NCBI GenBank assembly: GCA_944386285.1
Contig: CALXAM010000002.1
Span: forward strand, 1-64,000
DNA: 64,000 bases
Direction of reading: 5' to 3'
From: an uncultured Clostridia bacterium
GTDB taxonomy: Bacteria > Bacillota > Clostridia > Oscillospirales > Ruminococcaceae
Part shown: positions 9,347-17,492 of the stretch, piece after piece
Layout: every line of letters starts with the position of its first letter
Position numbering within the stretch: the stretch's first letter is position 1
The notes under the pieces: model-generated
The model's input: only the letters and a program-made list of their open reading frames with translations
Told to the model about the DNA's origin: nothing
The model's database searches: none
Made by a program: the position numbers and the translations under genes

Positions 9347-9715
9347 TCACGGAATATTCGTTTTGGACACGGATTGTCCGCCGCAGGACAGTAAAATGGA
9401 TTCTGCTGCCGAGGCATAACGCGGCGCAGTTTTCACAGAGACTGTTGCGTGAACATTCGCTTTTTGTTCGGCGACCAGATGATCGTGTTTGGAAACTGCA
9501 TGAAAGTTAAACGTCTCGGGGATTACAGGAAGCGAGCTGTAGGAAAGAGAAGAATAGGGAACAAAAAAATCTGAGAACGGACCGTCCTGTGGAATCTGTT
9601 CTTCGTTTTGCGCTTTGATCGAAAGCATATCGCAGGGGACTGCTTGTTTAATCTTTGAAGCAGCAATGAGCGCTTCATCTTCCGATTGAAAAAAAGCCGA
9701 AATATAGTGATTCAT
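9347..9715 (-). CDS. Small protein of unknown function, stress-protein-like
   Basis: A 122-residue protein. The start is chosen at 9715 because GGAG lies just upstream (9723-9726); an in-frame ATG further upstream at 9853 would add 46 residues without a good ribosome site. The N-terminus (MNHYISAFFQSEDEALIAAS) and the repeated beta-alpha pattern ending in SILLSCGGQSV recall general-stress proteins with ferredoxin-like folds (YflT/DUF1269 type), but I cannot assign a family firmly. No transmembrane or signal segment is evident. It appears to be the first gene of a unit with the S1-domain protein. Confidence 0.6.
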   Translation of the reverse strand: MNHYISAFFQSEDEALIAASKIKQAVPCDMLSIKAQNEEQIPQDGPFSDFFVPYSSLSYSSLPVIPETFNFHAVSKHDHLVAEQKANVHATVSVKTAPRYASAAESILLSCGGQSVSKTNIP

Positions 9716-9719
9716 AGAA

Positions 9720-9752
9720 ATACTCCTTTTTAACAAGTTCTCTTTGGAGTAT
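9720..9752 (-). promoter_or_regulatory. Hairpin that would mask the ribosome-binding site
   Basis: ATACTCC (mRNA 5-prime side, 9752-9746) is the exact complement of GGAGTAT (9726-9720), which contains the GGAG ribosome site of the 122-residue gene. The stem is 7 bp with a 19-base loop, so it could tune translation. Confidence 0.4.
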
Positions 9753-9831
9753 GCCCACAGCGGCGCAAAGCATGCAGGGAATTGATGGGCAAAAGAACAG
9801 GAACGAAAACAGGAATGTTCATACAATCCGT

Positions 9832-9861
9832 TTGCTTTTTTTATAAAAAACATGATATAAT
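9832..9861 (+). promoter_or_regulatory. Promoter of the DUF951-prfA unit
   Basis: TTGCTT and TATAAT are separated by 18 bases; the -10 ends 30 bases before the DUF951 start. Confidence 0.55.
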
Positions 9862-9891
9862 AAAATAATCAGAAAAAAGGAGTGAAACAGC

Positions 9892-10071
9892 ATGGATGTT
9901 CAGGTGAATGATATCCTTTTGATGAAAAAGAATCATCCGTGCGGGGAGAACCGGTTTCTGGTTTTGCGTACCGGTATGGATTTTAAACTCCGGTGCTTAA
10001 AATGCGGACGGGAATTGATGGCGCCCCGCAGCAAAATTGAACGTCATATTAAAAAGATCGAACGCGGCTAG
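9892..10071 (+). CDS. DUF951 family small protein (YyzM-like)
   Basis: A 59-residue protein with a basic C-terminus and a possible zinc site made of HPCG (15-18) and CLKC (35-38). The arrangement KKNHPCGENRF...LKCLxCGRELM...R is that of the DUF951 family, small proteins common in Firmicutes with no established function; RNA or nucleic-acid binding is a guess from the charge. AAAAGGAG precedes the ATG. It lies 48 bases before prfA and probably shares its transcript. Confidence 0.85.
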   Translation: MDVQVNDILLMKKNHPCGENRFLVLRTGMDFKLRCLKCGRELMAPRSKIERHIKKIERG

Positions 10072-10119
10072 CAAACATGTATGTTCAATCAAATGAAATA
10101 CATATTTGGAGGATGTTCG

Positions 10120-11199
10120 ATGTTTGAAAAATTGACGCTGATTGAAAAACGATTTGAAGAAATCAGTCATAGAATGATGGATCCGGCGGTTTTTGATGAT
10201 CCGGCGGTCTATCGTGATCTGACGATTGAGCATAACGCACTGTCGGAGATCGTTTCCTGCTTTGGTGAATATAAGAAAGCGCTTGCACAGTTTGAAGAGG
10301 CAAAGGAGATGCTTTCTGAGGGTGGACTTGATCCGGAGATGAAAGCGCTTGCATCTGAGCAGCTTGAGGAGAGCCGAGAGGAAACCGCACGGCTGAAAGA
10401 ACAGCTGCAAATTTTGCTTTTGCCAAAAGACCCAAACGATCAAAAGAATGTAATTGTTGAAATCCGCGGCGGTGCAGGCGGAGAAGAAGCGGCATTGTTT
10501 GCCCATTCGCTGTTTCGAATGTATTCGATGTATGCACAGTCGCATCAGTTTACGATTGAAGTGCTCAATTTAAACGGTACAGAACTGGGCGGTGTGAAAG
10601 AGATTACGTTCAGCGTAAGCGGTGCAGGTGCCTATTCGAAATTCAAATTTGAAAGCGGTGTGCATCGCGTGCAGCGTGTACCGGAGACCGAGTCACAGGG
10701 ACGCGTGCATACATCTACGGTGACGGTTGCGGTACTGCCCGAAGCGGAAGAGGTCGATTTTCAGATCGATCCTGCTGATTTGCATATCGACACGTTCCGG
10801 TCGAGCGGTGCAGGCGGCCAGCACATTAACAAAACAGAATCGGCAATCCGTATTACCCACATCCCAACCGGTACGGTTGTCGAGTGTCAGGATGAGCGGA
10901 GCCAGTTTAAAAATAAAGAAAAGGCAATGAAGGTTCTGCGTTCAAGACTGTACGAACAAAAGGTTGCCGAACAGAATGCGCAGATCGCATCAGAGCGGAA
11001 AAGCCAAGTGGGAACGGGCGACCGAAGTGAGCGAATCCGCACATACAACTATCCGCAGGGACGGCTGACCGATCATCGGATCGGGTTTACGTCTTATCGG
11101 CTTTCAGCGATGCTTGACGGTGATTTAGACGAGCTGTTTGGTGCGTTGATCACAGCGGATCAGGCACAGAAGCTTGCATCTGCCGAGCAGGAGTCATAA
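10120..11199 (+). CDS. prfA: Peptide chain release factor 1
   Basis: A 359-residue class I release factor recognising UAA and UAG. The GGQ motif that triggers peptidyl-tRNA hydrolysis is in the RSSGAGGQHINKTESA segment, and the preceding GGAGGEEAALFA region is typical. The ATG at 10120 has TTTGGAGG just upstream and gives the usual N-terminus; an in-frame ATG at 10081 is too early. tsaC follows after 16 bases. The prmC methyltransferase gene that often follows prfA is absent here. Confidence 0.97.
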   Translation: MFEKLTLIEKRFEEISHRMMDPAVFDDPAVYRDLTIEHNALSEIVSCFGEYKKALAQFEEAKEMLSEGGLDPEMKALASEQLEESREETARLKEQLQILLLPKDPNDQKNVIVEIRGGAGGEEAALFAHSLFRMYSMYAQSHQFTIEVLNLNGTELGGVKEITFSVSGAGAYSKFKFESGVHRVQRVPETESQGRVHTSTVTVAVLPEAEEVDFQIDPADLHIDTFRSSGAGGQHINKTESAIRITHIPTGTVVECQDERSQFKNKEKAMKVLRSRLYEQKVAEQNAQIASERKSQVGTGDRSERIRTYNYPQGRLTDHRIGFTSYRLSAMLDGDLDELFGALITADQAQKLASAEQES

Positions 11200-11215
11200 G
11201 AAAATTGGAGGAAGA

Positions 11216-12238
11216 ATGTGTATGGAAACGAAGGTATTGCTTCCAACCAACGAAAATATTGCATATGCAGCACATCTGATTGAATCCGGCGAGGTTGTCG
11301 GAATGCCGACGGAGACTGTGTATGGTTTGGCAGCGAGTGCGTTTGACGAAGCTGCTGTTGAAAAAATTTTTATTGCAAAAGGGCGTCCGCAGGATAACCC
11401 CTTGATCGTTCATATTGATTCGGTTACGATGCTGCCGATGCTGACAAAACGTGTGCCTGATATTGCGAAAAAGCTGGCACAACGGTTTTGGCCGGGTCCG
11501 CTTACCATGATTTTTGAAAAAAGCGATCTTGTCCCGCTTGCTGTGACTGCCGGCCTTTCAACGGTTGCAGTACGTTGCCCGTCTCATAAAGTAGCGCAGG
11601 CGCTCATTCGTGAGTCAGGACTTCCGCTTGCCGCACCGTCTGCCAATCGGTCCGGTGCGCCAAGCCCTACAACTGCAAACCATGTCTATAATGACTTAAA
11701 CGGAAAAATTCCGGTGATTTTGGATGGCGGTCAGTGCACCTATGGGTTGGAGTCAACCGTCGTTTTGGTCAAAGAGGATGCGGTGGTTCTGCTTCGTCCG
11801 GGTGCGGTGACTGTGGAAATGCTCCGCGAAACAGTGCCGCATGTGACGGTGGATGATGGTGTCCTTCATGAGGTGAAAGCCGGTACCAAAGCGCTTTCCC
11901 CGGGGATGCTGCACAAACATTATTCCCCGCAGACAAATGTGATTATTTTGGACGCCCCGCTTTCTTCGTTTGTTTCGTTTGTCAACAGTCACGCAGATGA
12001 GCGGGTGGGCGCGCTTGTCTTTTCCGGAGAAGAATCAAAGCTTAAGGTGCCGTGTGTGACATATGGTGCAGCCGATGATCCGATGATGCAGGCAAAGCTT
12101 CTGTTTGGCAGCCTGCGCGCAGTGGACAAACTTGGCGTTGATACCATTTATGCACGGATGCCAAAACGCGACGGAATGGGACTTGCGATCTATAACCGGC
12201 TGATTCGCGCAGCAGGGTTTGAGGTGGTGCGGCTGTGA
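11216..12238 (+). CDS. tsaC: L-threonylcarbamoyladenylate synthase (Sua5 type)
   Basis: A 340-residue enzyme that makes threonylcarbamoyl-AMP from threonine, bicarbonate and ATP for t6A37 formation in ANN-decoding tRNAs. The YrdC domain spans about 10-205 (GMPTETVYGLAASA, KGRPQDNPL, SANRSGAPSPT), and a Sua5 C-terminal domain follows (SPGMLHKHYSP to the end), so it is the long form. Two in-frame ATGs, 11216 and 11222, compete; GGAGG at 11207-11211 is 4 and 10 bases away. The stop overlaps the GTG start of coaE by four bases, indicating translational coupling. Later in the window mtaB modifies the same t6A base. Confidence 0.95.
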   Translation: MCMETKVLLPTNENIAYAAHLIESGEVVGMPTETVYGLAASAFDEAAVEKIFIAKGRPQDNPLIVHIDSVTMLPMLTKRVPDIAKKLAQRFWPGPLTMIFEKSDLVPLAVTAGLSTVAVRCPSHKVAQALIRESGLPLAAPSANRSGAPSPTTANHVYNDLNGKIPVILDGGQCTYGLESTVVLVKEDAVVLLRPGAVTVEMLRETVPHVTVDDGVLHEVKAGTKALSPGMLHKHYSPQTNVIILDAPLSSFVSFVNSHADERVGALVFSGEESKLKVPCVTYGAADDPMMQAKLLFGSLRAVDKLGVDTIYARMPKRDGMGLAIYNRLIRAAGFEVVRL

Positions 12239-12861
12239 GCAGACCGTGCATCATCGGATTGACCGGTCAGACGGGTGCAGGAAAGTCGGCGGCATCTGCA
12301 CAGCTTTTAAAAGAGGGTTTTTTTATTATCGACTGTGATCGTGTGGCCCGACAGGTTGTAAAACCGGGAACAGACGGCTTAAAAGCGATTGCGGCTGTCT
12401 TTTCGAATGACATTCTCTTTCCGGATGGTTCCTTAAATCGCAAGGCACTCGGAAAATGCGTATTTTCTGATCGTGCGGCACTTCAAACGCTCAACGAGAC
12501 GATTTTTCCGTTTATTCGCATAGAAGTACATCGGCTGATTGAACAAGCAGCACGTGACGGTCACGATGCGGTCATTTTGGACGCACCGACCCTGTTTGAA
12601 AGCGGGATGAATGAGGAATGCGCGTTGATTCTCGGCGTGTGTGCGGATGCGGCGCTTCGCAAAGCCCGCATCATGGCGCGCGATCAGATCGATGAAGCAG
12701 CGGCGCAGGCGCGTATGAATTCACAGTATCCGGAAGCGTTCTTCCGCGCGCATTGCCAAGTAATTATTGAAAACAACAGCACCGAAGAACAATTTGTGAG
12801 AAACGTACAGAATGCAGCAAATCAGATCAAGGAGTGGATTCATGGTTGTTCACATTCGTAA
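12235..12861 (+). CDS. coaE: Dephospho-CoA kinase
   Basis: A 208-residue P-loop kinase that phosphorylates the 3-prime hydroxyl of dephospho-CoA in the last step of CoA synthesis. The Walker A is GQTGAGKS at 11-18, followed by the DCDRVARQVVKPG segment typical of CoaE. It starts with GTG inside the end of tsaC (GTGA overlap). Its own 3-prime end overlaps the start of the lytic transglycosylase gene by 20 bases. Confidence 0.95.
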   Translation: MSRPCIIGLTGQTGAGKSAASAQLLKEGFFIIDCDRVARQVVKPGTDGLKAIAAVFSNDILFPDGSLNRKALGKCVFSDRAALQTLNETIFPFIRIEVHRLIEQAARDGHDAVILDAPTLFESGMNEECALILGVCADAALRKARIMARDQIDEAAAQARMNSQYPEAFFRAHCQVIIENNSTEEQFVRNVQNAANQIKEWIHGCSHS

Positions 12862-13435
12862 AAGTATCATTATTGTGAGTTTGATTGTTCTTGTCATTGC
12901 CGGCGGGATCTGTACGCATTTCGGGATTCACTGGTTTTATCGTCAGAGCTACCCGACGCCGTATGCGTCGATTGTGCAAAAATATGCGCAGATGTATGAG
13001 ATTGATCCCTTGTTTATTTATGCCGTGATCAAAACAGAGAGTGATTTTGATCACGATGCGGTTTCAGAAGCTGACGCCAGAGGACTCACACAGGTGGCTG
13101 AAACAACCTTTGACTGGATCAAAGGAAAATTAGGAGAAGAAGATACCGTTTTTTCGGATTTGTTTGATCCGGAAGTGAGTATTCGATACGGATCTTATTT
13201 TCTCCACTATCTCTATGAAGAATTCGGTTCTTATGAAATGGCGGCGGCCGCCTATCATGCAGGACGTGGCGCGGTTTCCGGATGGGTGGAGGATCCGTCC
13301 CTTTCCCATGACGGAGAATCGCTTCATACGATTCCTTCGGCCGCAACAGCACATTATGTCAATAAAGTGATGCAGGCATATGAGAGGTATACTTCTCTGT
13401 ATCCGGATGGGATTTCGTCTGCGGATCAAAAATAA
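12842..13435 (+). CDS. Membrane-anchored lytic transglycosylase (SLT domain)
   Basis: A 197-residue protein with an N-terminal membrane anchor (about 7-29) and an extracytoplasmic Slt/goose-lysozyme-type domain. The catalytic glutamate is in AVIKTESDFDHDAVSEADARGLTQV, with the AAAAYHAGRGAV motif following. It cleaves the MurNAc-GlcNAc bond to form 1,6-anhydroMurNAc ends. The ATG at 12842 has AAGGAG seven to twelve bases upstream and lies inside coaE, so translation may be coupled. The order coaE then SLT gene is common in Clostridia. Confidence 0.9.
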   Translation: MVVHIRKSIIIVSLIVLVIAGGICTHFGIHWFYRQSYPTPYASIVQKYAQMYEIDPLFIYAVIKTESDFDHDAVSEADARGLTQVAETTFDWIKGKLGEEDTVFSDLFDPEVSIRYGSYFLHYLYEEFGSYEMAAAAYHAGRGAVSGWVEDPSLSHDGESLHTIPSAATAHYVNKVMQAYERYTSLYPDGISSADQK

Positions 13436-13451
13436 AAAGGAGATTATTTTT

Positions 13452-14855
13452 ATGGAAAACAAAAAAACAGAAGCACAGCTCTTAAAAGAAAAGCTGTTTA
13501 TGGAGAGAAAACATGGCGCTCTCTTGCTGAGCGAAGCGGAGCTTTCGGAAGTACAGTCGTACTGCGAAGGGTATAAAGCGTTTTTGGATGAAGCAAAATC
13601 AGAGCGTGAAGCGGTAACCCGTGCAGTTCAGATGGCGGAAGAAGCAGGCTTTGTTCCGTTTGTACGCGGAACAGCATACCAGCCGGGCGATAAGGTGTAT
13701 ATGAATAATCGCGGCAAAGCAATTATCTTTGCGGTGATTGGCACAGAGCCGGTTGAAAACGGTGTGAATCTGATGACCGCACACATCGATTCTCCGCGTC
13801 TGGATTTGAAAGTGAACCCACTGTATGAGGATAATGAAATCGGCTATTTTAAAACCCATTATTATGGCGGTATCAAAAAATATCAGTGGACAGCAATTCC
13901 GCTTTCTCTGCACGGCGTGATTATCCGTGCGGATGGCAGCAGTGTAACAGTTCGTGTTGGTGAGGATGACGGTGATCCGGTGTTCTGTGTAACGGATCTT
14001 CTGCCTCATCTGGCTGCGGATCAAGTAAAACTTTCACTGCATGAGGGCATCAAAGGCGAGCAGCTGAATGTGTTGATCGGTTCACATCCGTTTTGTGACG
14101 ACGAGGCAAGCGAGCGCGTGAAACTGAACCTCATGAAAACTTTGTTCGAAAAATATGGAATCGTCGAAAAAGATTTTCGTGCAGCAGAGCTTGTTGCTGT
14201 TCCGGCATTCCATGCAAAAGATATCGGATTTGACCGCAGCTTGATCGGCGCGTATGGACAGGATGACCGTGTGTGTGCATATACTGCATTTTCTGCATTG
14301 CTGCAGGCAAAAACACCGCGCCGTACTGCAGTTGTTGTCATGGCAGACAAAGAGGAAACCGGCAGTGAGGGTACAACCGGCATGAGCGCTGCATATCTGC
14401 CAAACTTCTTAAAAGATCTTGCAGAGTGCTTCGGACAAAACGGTCGTGTGCTGATGTCCAATTCCAAATGTTTATCCGCAGATGTCAACGCAGCGTTTGA
14501 TCCGAACTTCCCAGAGGTCAATGAACCGCGCAATACCTGCTATGTAAACTACGGTGCAGTCATCACAAAATATACGGGTGCACGCGGCAAATCTGGTACA
14601 TCGGATGCGTCGGCAGAGTTTGCAGGTGAGATTCAGCATTTGATGGATCAAAATCATGTGCTGTGGCAGACTGGTGAGCTCGGTAAAGTTGATCAGGGCG
14701 GCGGCGGAACGGTTGCATTCTGCACAGCTGCGCTTGATATTGATACGATTGATATTGGTGTTCCGGTACTTTCCATGCATTCTCCGTTTGAAGTAACTGC
14801 GAAGATCGATGTTTATTCCACTTATCGTGCGTTCTGCGCATTTATTGCTTCGTAA
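13452..14855 (+). CDS. M18 family aminopeptidase
   Basis: A 467-residue dizinc aminopeptidase of family M18 (aspartyl aminopeptidase-like). The metal-binding motifs TAH111IDSPR, GQDDR, DKEETGSEG and SMHSPFE are all present. It is cytoplasmic and would remove N-terminal, often acidic, residues from peptides. AAAAGGAG precedes the ATG 17 bases after the transglycosylase stop, so it is probably the end of the prfA operon; a strong terminator follows. Confidence 0.93.
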   Translation: MENKKTEAQLLKEKLFMERKHGALLLSEAELSEVQSYCEGYKAFLDEAKSEREAVTRAVQMAEEAGFVPFVRGTAYQPGDKVYMNNRGKAIIFAVIGTEPVENGVNLMTAHIDSPRLDLKVNPLYEDNEIGYFKTHYYGGIKKYQWTAIPLSLHGVIIRADGSSVTVRVGEDDGDPVFCVTDLLPHLAADQVKLSLHEGIKGEQLNVLIGSHPFCDDEASERVKLNLMKTLFEKYGIVEKDFRAAELVAVPAFHAKDIGFDRSLIGAYGQDDRVCAYTAFSALLQAKTPRRTAVVVMADKEETGSEGTTGMSAAYLPNFLKDLAECFGQNGRVLMSNSKCLSADVNAAFDPNFPEVNEPRNTCYVNYGAVITKYTGARGKSGTSDASAEFAGEIQHLMDQNHVLWQTGELGKVDQGGGGTVAFCTAALDIDTIDIGVPVLSMHSPFEVTAKIDVYSTYRAFCAFIAS

Positions 14856-14868
14856 AAAATAAAAAGCA

Positions 14869-14904
14869 TAAAAGGCTCTTGCATGTGATGTGCAAGAGCC
14901 TTTT
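14869..14904 (+). terminator. Terminator after the M18 peptidase
   Basis: AAAAGGCTCTTGCA pairs perfectly with TGCAAGAGCCTTTT around a 7-base loop. Confidence 0.88.
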
Positions 14905-15069
14905 GTGATATTTTGTGATATCTAGTTCAAACAAAATACATGATTTATTAAAATTATTGTAGATTTTTGCCGAACTGCATAGTATAATGATAGTAATTTC
15001 AAATACCAAGTAAAATGGTATGAATGAGAGAATGAGAAATGATATTGGAAAATAGCAGGAGGGGTTTCG

Positions 15070-15981
15070 ATGGCAATGATTCAATGTCCGAAATGCGGAG
15101 AGTGGATTTCGGATCAATCGGGACAGTGCATTCAATGTGGATATGTGTTGTCGCCGCAAATGAATGATCAGGGAAAGTGCCCGAAGTGTGGTGCTGAGAT
15201 TCAAGAGGGAATGCGTTTTTGCAGCAGATGTGGTTGTCCGCTTTTGGCGCCAAATTATCCGAATGGTGATGATCAGCCGCAGCAGCCGGTTCCGCCGCAG
15301 TATCAACAATCGGTTCCCCCACAGTATCAGCAGGTTCCACCGCCGTTTGAACAGCCAAAAAGAAAGTTTAAGACGAAATATCTTGTGATCATTCTGATTG
15401 CTGCTGTCGTTTTGATTGCTGGTGTGGTAGCGGCTGTGCTCGGCGTTCAATACGTACAGGAACAAAATCGGCTCAAGCTAGAGGAAGAGAGCAGACAATA
15501 TGCTGAAGAAGTGCGCAAACAATATGCAGACAATTTAAAACGAACGGTCAATACCATGTTATTGGGTGCTTCTCAATCGGAGGATGCGGGAAATCTGATT
15601 AAACAGGTTTGGTATAACTCGATTTATGAAGAAGAGGATGAAACGACCGATCCATATACAAAACCTGACGGCTACTTCTTAGAAGACTTTAATGACGCAT
15701 TAAATAATCTGTTCAGTGACTACGATTTCAATATAACGCTTGACACCATCGAGCGAAATCAGGCGGAAGTAGATGCGTTAATGAAACAAATGAGTGATCC
15801 GCCGGAAGAATATGAGGAAGCATACGAAGATCTGAAAGAATTATATGATGCGTATTTGGAATTGACCAATATGGTCATTAACCCGGTTGGAAGTTTAAAA
15901 ACGTTTTCTGAGGATTTTAACGATGCAGACACGGAAACAGCGAAATGTTTAAGCAGAATGCAGATGTATTTGGAAGAATAA
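15070..15981 (+). CDS. Zinc-ribbon membrane protein of unknown function
   Basis: A 303-residue protein with two N-terminal zinc ribbons (CPKCG..CIQCG at 6-24 and CPKCG..CSRCG at 37-55), a Pro/Gln-rich linker (about 65-97), a transmembrane helix (about 104-127) and an acidic, helical extracytoplasmic part of 170 residues. The layout, cytoplasmic zinc ribbon then one membrane pass, is common in Firmicutes sensory or scaffold proteins but gives no specific function. AGGAGG lies nine bases before the ATG, and a TATAAT is visible about 85 bases upstream. It is flanked by terminators and is probably monocistronic. Confidence 0.7.
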   Translation: MAMIQCPKCGEWISDQSGQCIQCGYVLSPQMNDQGKCPKCGAEIQEGMRFCSRCGCPLLAPNYPNGDDQPQQPVPPQYQQSVPPQYQQVPPPFEQPKRKFKTKYLVIILIAAVVLIAGVVAAVLGVQYVQEQNRLKLEEESRQYAEEVRKQYADNLKRTVNTMLLGASQSEDAGNLIKQVWYNSIYEEEDETTDPYTKPDGYFLEDFNDALNNLFSDYDFNITLDTIERNQAEVDALMKQMSDPPEEYEEAYEDLKELYDAYLELTNMVINPVGSLKTFSEDFNDADTETAKCLSRMQMYLEE

Positions 15982-16023
15982 TTGTTTAAATCACAGATGT
16001 GTTTGTGAAAAGTGGCTTTATAA

Positions 16024-16063
16024 AAAAGACCCGGACTCTTAAAAAGAGTCCGGATCTTTTTTT
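16024..16063. terminator. Bidirectional terminator
   Basis: CCGGACTCTT and AAGAGTCCGG form a 10-bp stem with T-runs on both strands, between the zinc-ribbon gene and the convergent GNAT gene. Confidence 0.88.
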
Positions 16064-16538
16064 ATTCCACACCGATTAAGTTCCCGTAAACACCCGGCCA
16101 GCTGTTTTCGATGACCATGGCACCCGATGTTTTCTTATAAAAATCAACAGGACCTGCATCGCCGACGATACAATAGCCGTATCCCTGTTCACGCATGTCG
16201 AGCAGACATTTTAAATAGAGTGCTTTGCCAACCCCTTTGCCGCGGGTGGACTCCAAAACACCGGTTGGACCAAAAAAGCCGCGTGCAGTTGCGTCATAGC
16301 AGGCAAATCCGATCACCTGTTTGTCTTTGACAGCAATAAAGCAGGAAGCAGGCGTATTTAAGATTGCTTTTGTTGTTTCACCGGCCCATTTTTCGTTAAA
16401 CTGTTCGCGGACAAATGCGACAATTTCATAAAGGTCGGGGCTCATTGCACGTTTTATTGTGATCCCTTCCTGTTTGAGTGATGCGATCAGCGCGTCACAG
16501 GAATAATCACGATTTAAGTTTACAAGCATGTCTGGCAT
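16062..16538 (-). CDS. GNAT family N-acetyltransferase
   Basis: A 158-residue acetyl-CoA-dependent acyltransferase. The acetyl-CoA pyrophosphate loop is seen in LESTRGKGVGKALY, and FIAVKDKQVIGFACYD precedes it as in other GNAT proteins. The start at 16538 is chosen because AAGGAGG lies 10 bases upstream; a longer reading frame back to 16604 has no such site. The acceptor is unknown. Confidence 0.85.
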   Translation of the reverse strand: MPDMLVNLNRDYSCDALIASLKQEGITIKRAMSPDLYEIVAFVREQFNEKWAGETTKAILNTPASCFIAVKDKQVIGFACYDATARGFFGPTGVLESTRGKGVGKALYLKCLLDMREQGYGYCIVGDAGPVDFYKKTSGAMVIENSWPGVYGNLIGVE

Positions 16539-16648
16539 AGAAGAATCCTCCTTGTGATCAATATGTACTAATGCGGTTATATCATATTTTTTAACAGAAA
16601 GCAAGAAAAAGAAGGGGGGATTTTCCTGTCAAAAAAACAGGATTGCAC

Positions 16649-16677
16649 TTGAAAAAAGAGTCGTTTTTCAGTACAAT
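16649..16677 (+). promoter_or_regulatory. Promoter of the acetyltransferase-sulfatase pair
   Basis: TTGAAA and TACAAT are separated by 17 bases, 45 bases before the start codon. A CCTGT/ACAGG hairpin lies just upstream (16625-16641). Confidence 0.6.
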
Positions 16678-16721
16678 AAAAACTGTATAGGTATGACAAT
16701 ACGCAGACGGAGGAATGCTGC

Positions 16722-17492
16722 ATGAAATATACAGAACGACTGATGATTGATTTGAAACGCCTGGGGATTCAGCCAGGCGATATTATCCTGGTTCATTCTT
16801 CAATGCGCGCGTTCGGTGTTCCCGAACTTCGGGCGGAAGAAGTGATAGAAACACTCATGGAAATCCTTACGGAACAGGGAACGCTTCTTGTTCCTGCGCT
16901 CTCGTATGAGACGGTTACCAGAGAGGCACCGATCTTTGACATTCGTGAAACGAAAAGCTGTGTAGGTGCGCTTTCGGAATGTTTCCGGACAAAATACGCA
17001 CAGTATCGCAGCGTGCATCCGACACACTCGGTTTGTGCATGGGGAAAATATGCATACAGTATGACTGTTTGGCATGCGCTGGATGAAACACCGGTGGGAC
17101 CGCATTCTCCGTTTTGGCAGCTGCCGCTTCTTCATGGAAAAATTTTAATGCTCGGCTGTGGACTCAAACCCAATACCTTTATGCACGGTGTGGAAGAGAT
17201 GGCACGTGTGCGATATGCGGTTGGCCGGCATCCGTGTTTGTATACATTGACAGACGGGAAAAAACATACCGTACGGAAAATTTATTATCCGCACGCGTTT
17301 GGCTCTCTGATTCAGCGGTATGACCGACTCTCAGAGGTTTTAAAGGAGCCTGACCTTCATTTAGGAAAAGTACTTGGGGCAGATGCGTACTTAATTGATG
17401 CGGCAGCTGCTGCTGAGGCTGCAAAAGCAGCGATTCGTCAAAAAGAGCGCTTCTTTGTTGATGAACCATCCGGAAACGGAGGACTTCTGTAA
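16722..17492 (+). CDS. AAC(3)-family N-acetyltransferase
   Basis: A 256-residue member of the antibiotic N-acetyltransferase (AAC(3)/YokD/FrbF) family. Family landmarks are GDIILVHSSMRAFG near residue 20, GTLLVPALSYET, VHPTHSVCAWG, the LMLGCGLKPNTFMHG segment and EEMARVRY. The family includes true aminoglycoside 3-N-acetyltransferases but also chromosomal enzymes with other amine substrates. Its stop codon overlaps the ATG of a sulfatase by one base (TAATG), so the two are translationally coupled, which favours a role in modifying an amino sugar or small molecule rather than resistance. That substrate idea is inference. Confidence 0.85.
   Translation: MKYTERLMIDLKRLGIQPGDIILVHSSMRAFGVPELRAEEVIETLMEILTEQGTLLVPALSYETVTREAPIFDIRETKSCVGALSECFRTKYAQYRSVHPTHSVCAWGKYAYSMTVWHALDETPVGPHSPFWQLPLLHGKILMLGCGLKPNTFMHGVEEMARVRYAVGRHPCLYTLTDGKKHTVRKIYYPHAFGSLIQRYDRLSEVLKEPDLHLGKVLGADAYLIDAAAAAEAAKAAIRQKERFFVDEPSGNGGLL

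Noticed and set aside
16722..17492. Aminoglycoside resistance gene
   Set aside because: The family is right but the chromosomal setting, coupled to a sulfatase, does not indicate resistance; substrate unknown.
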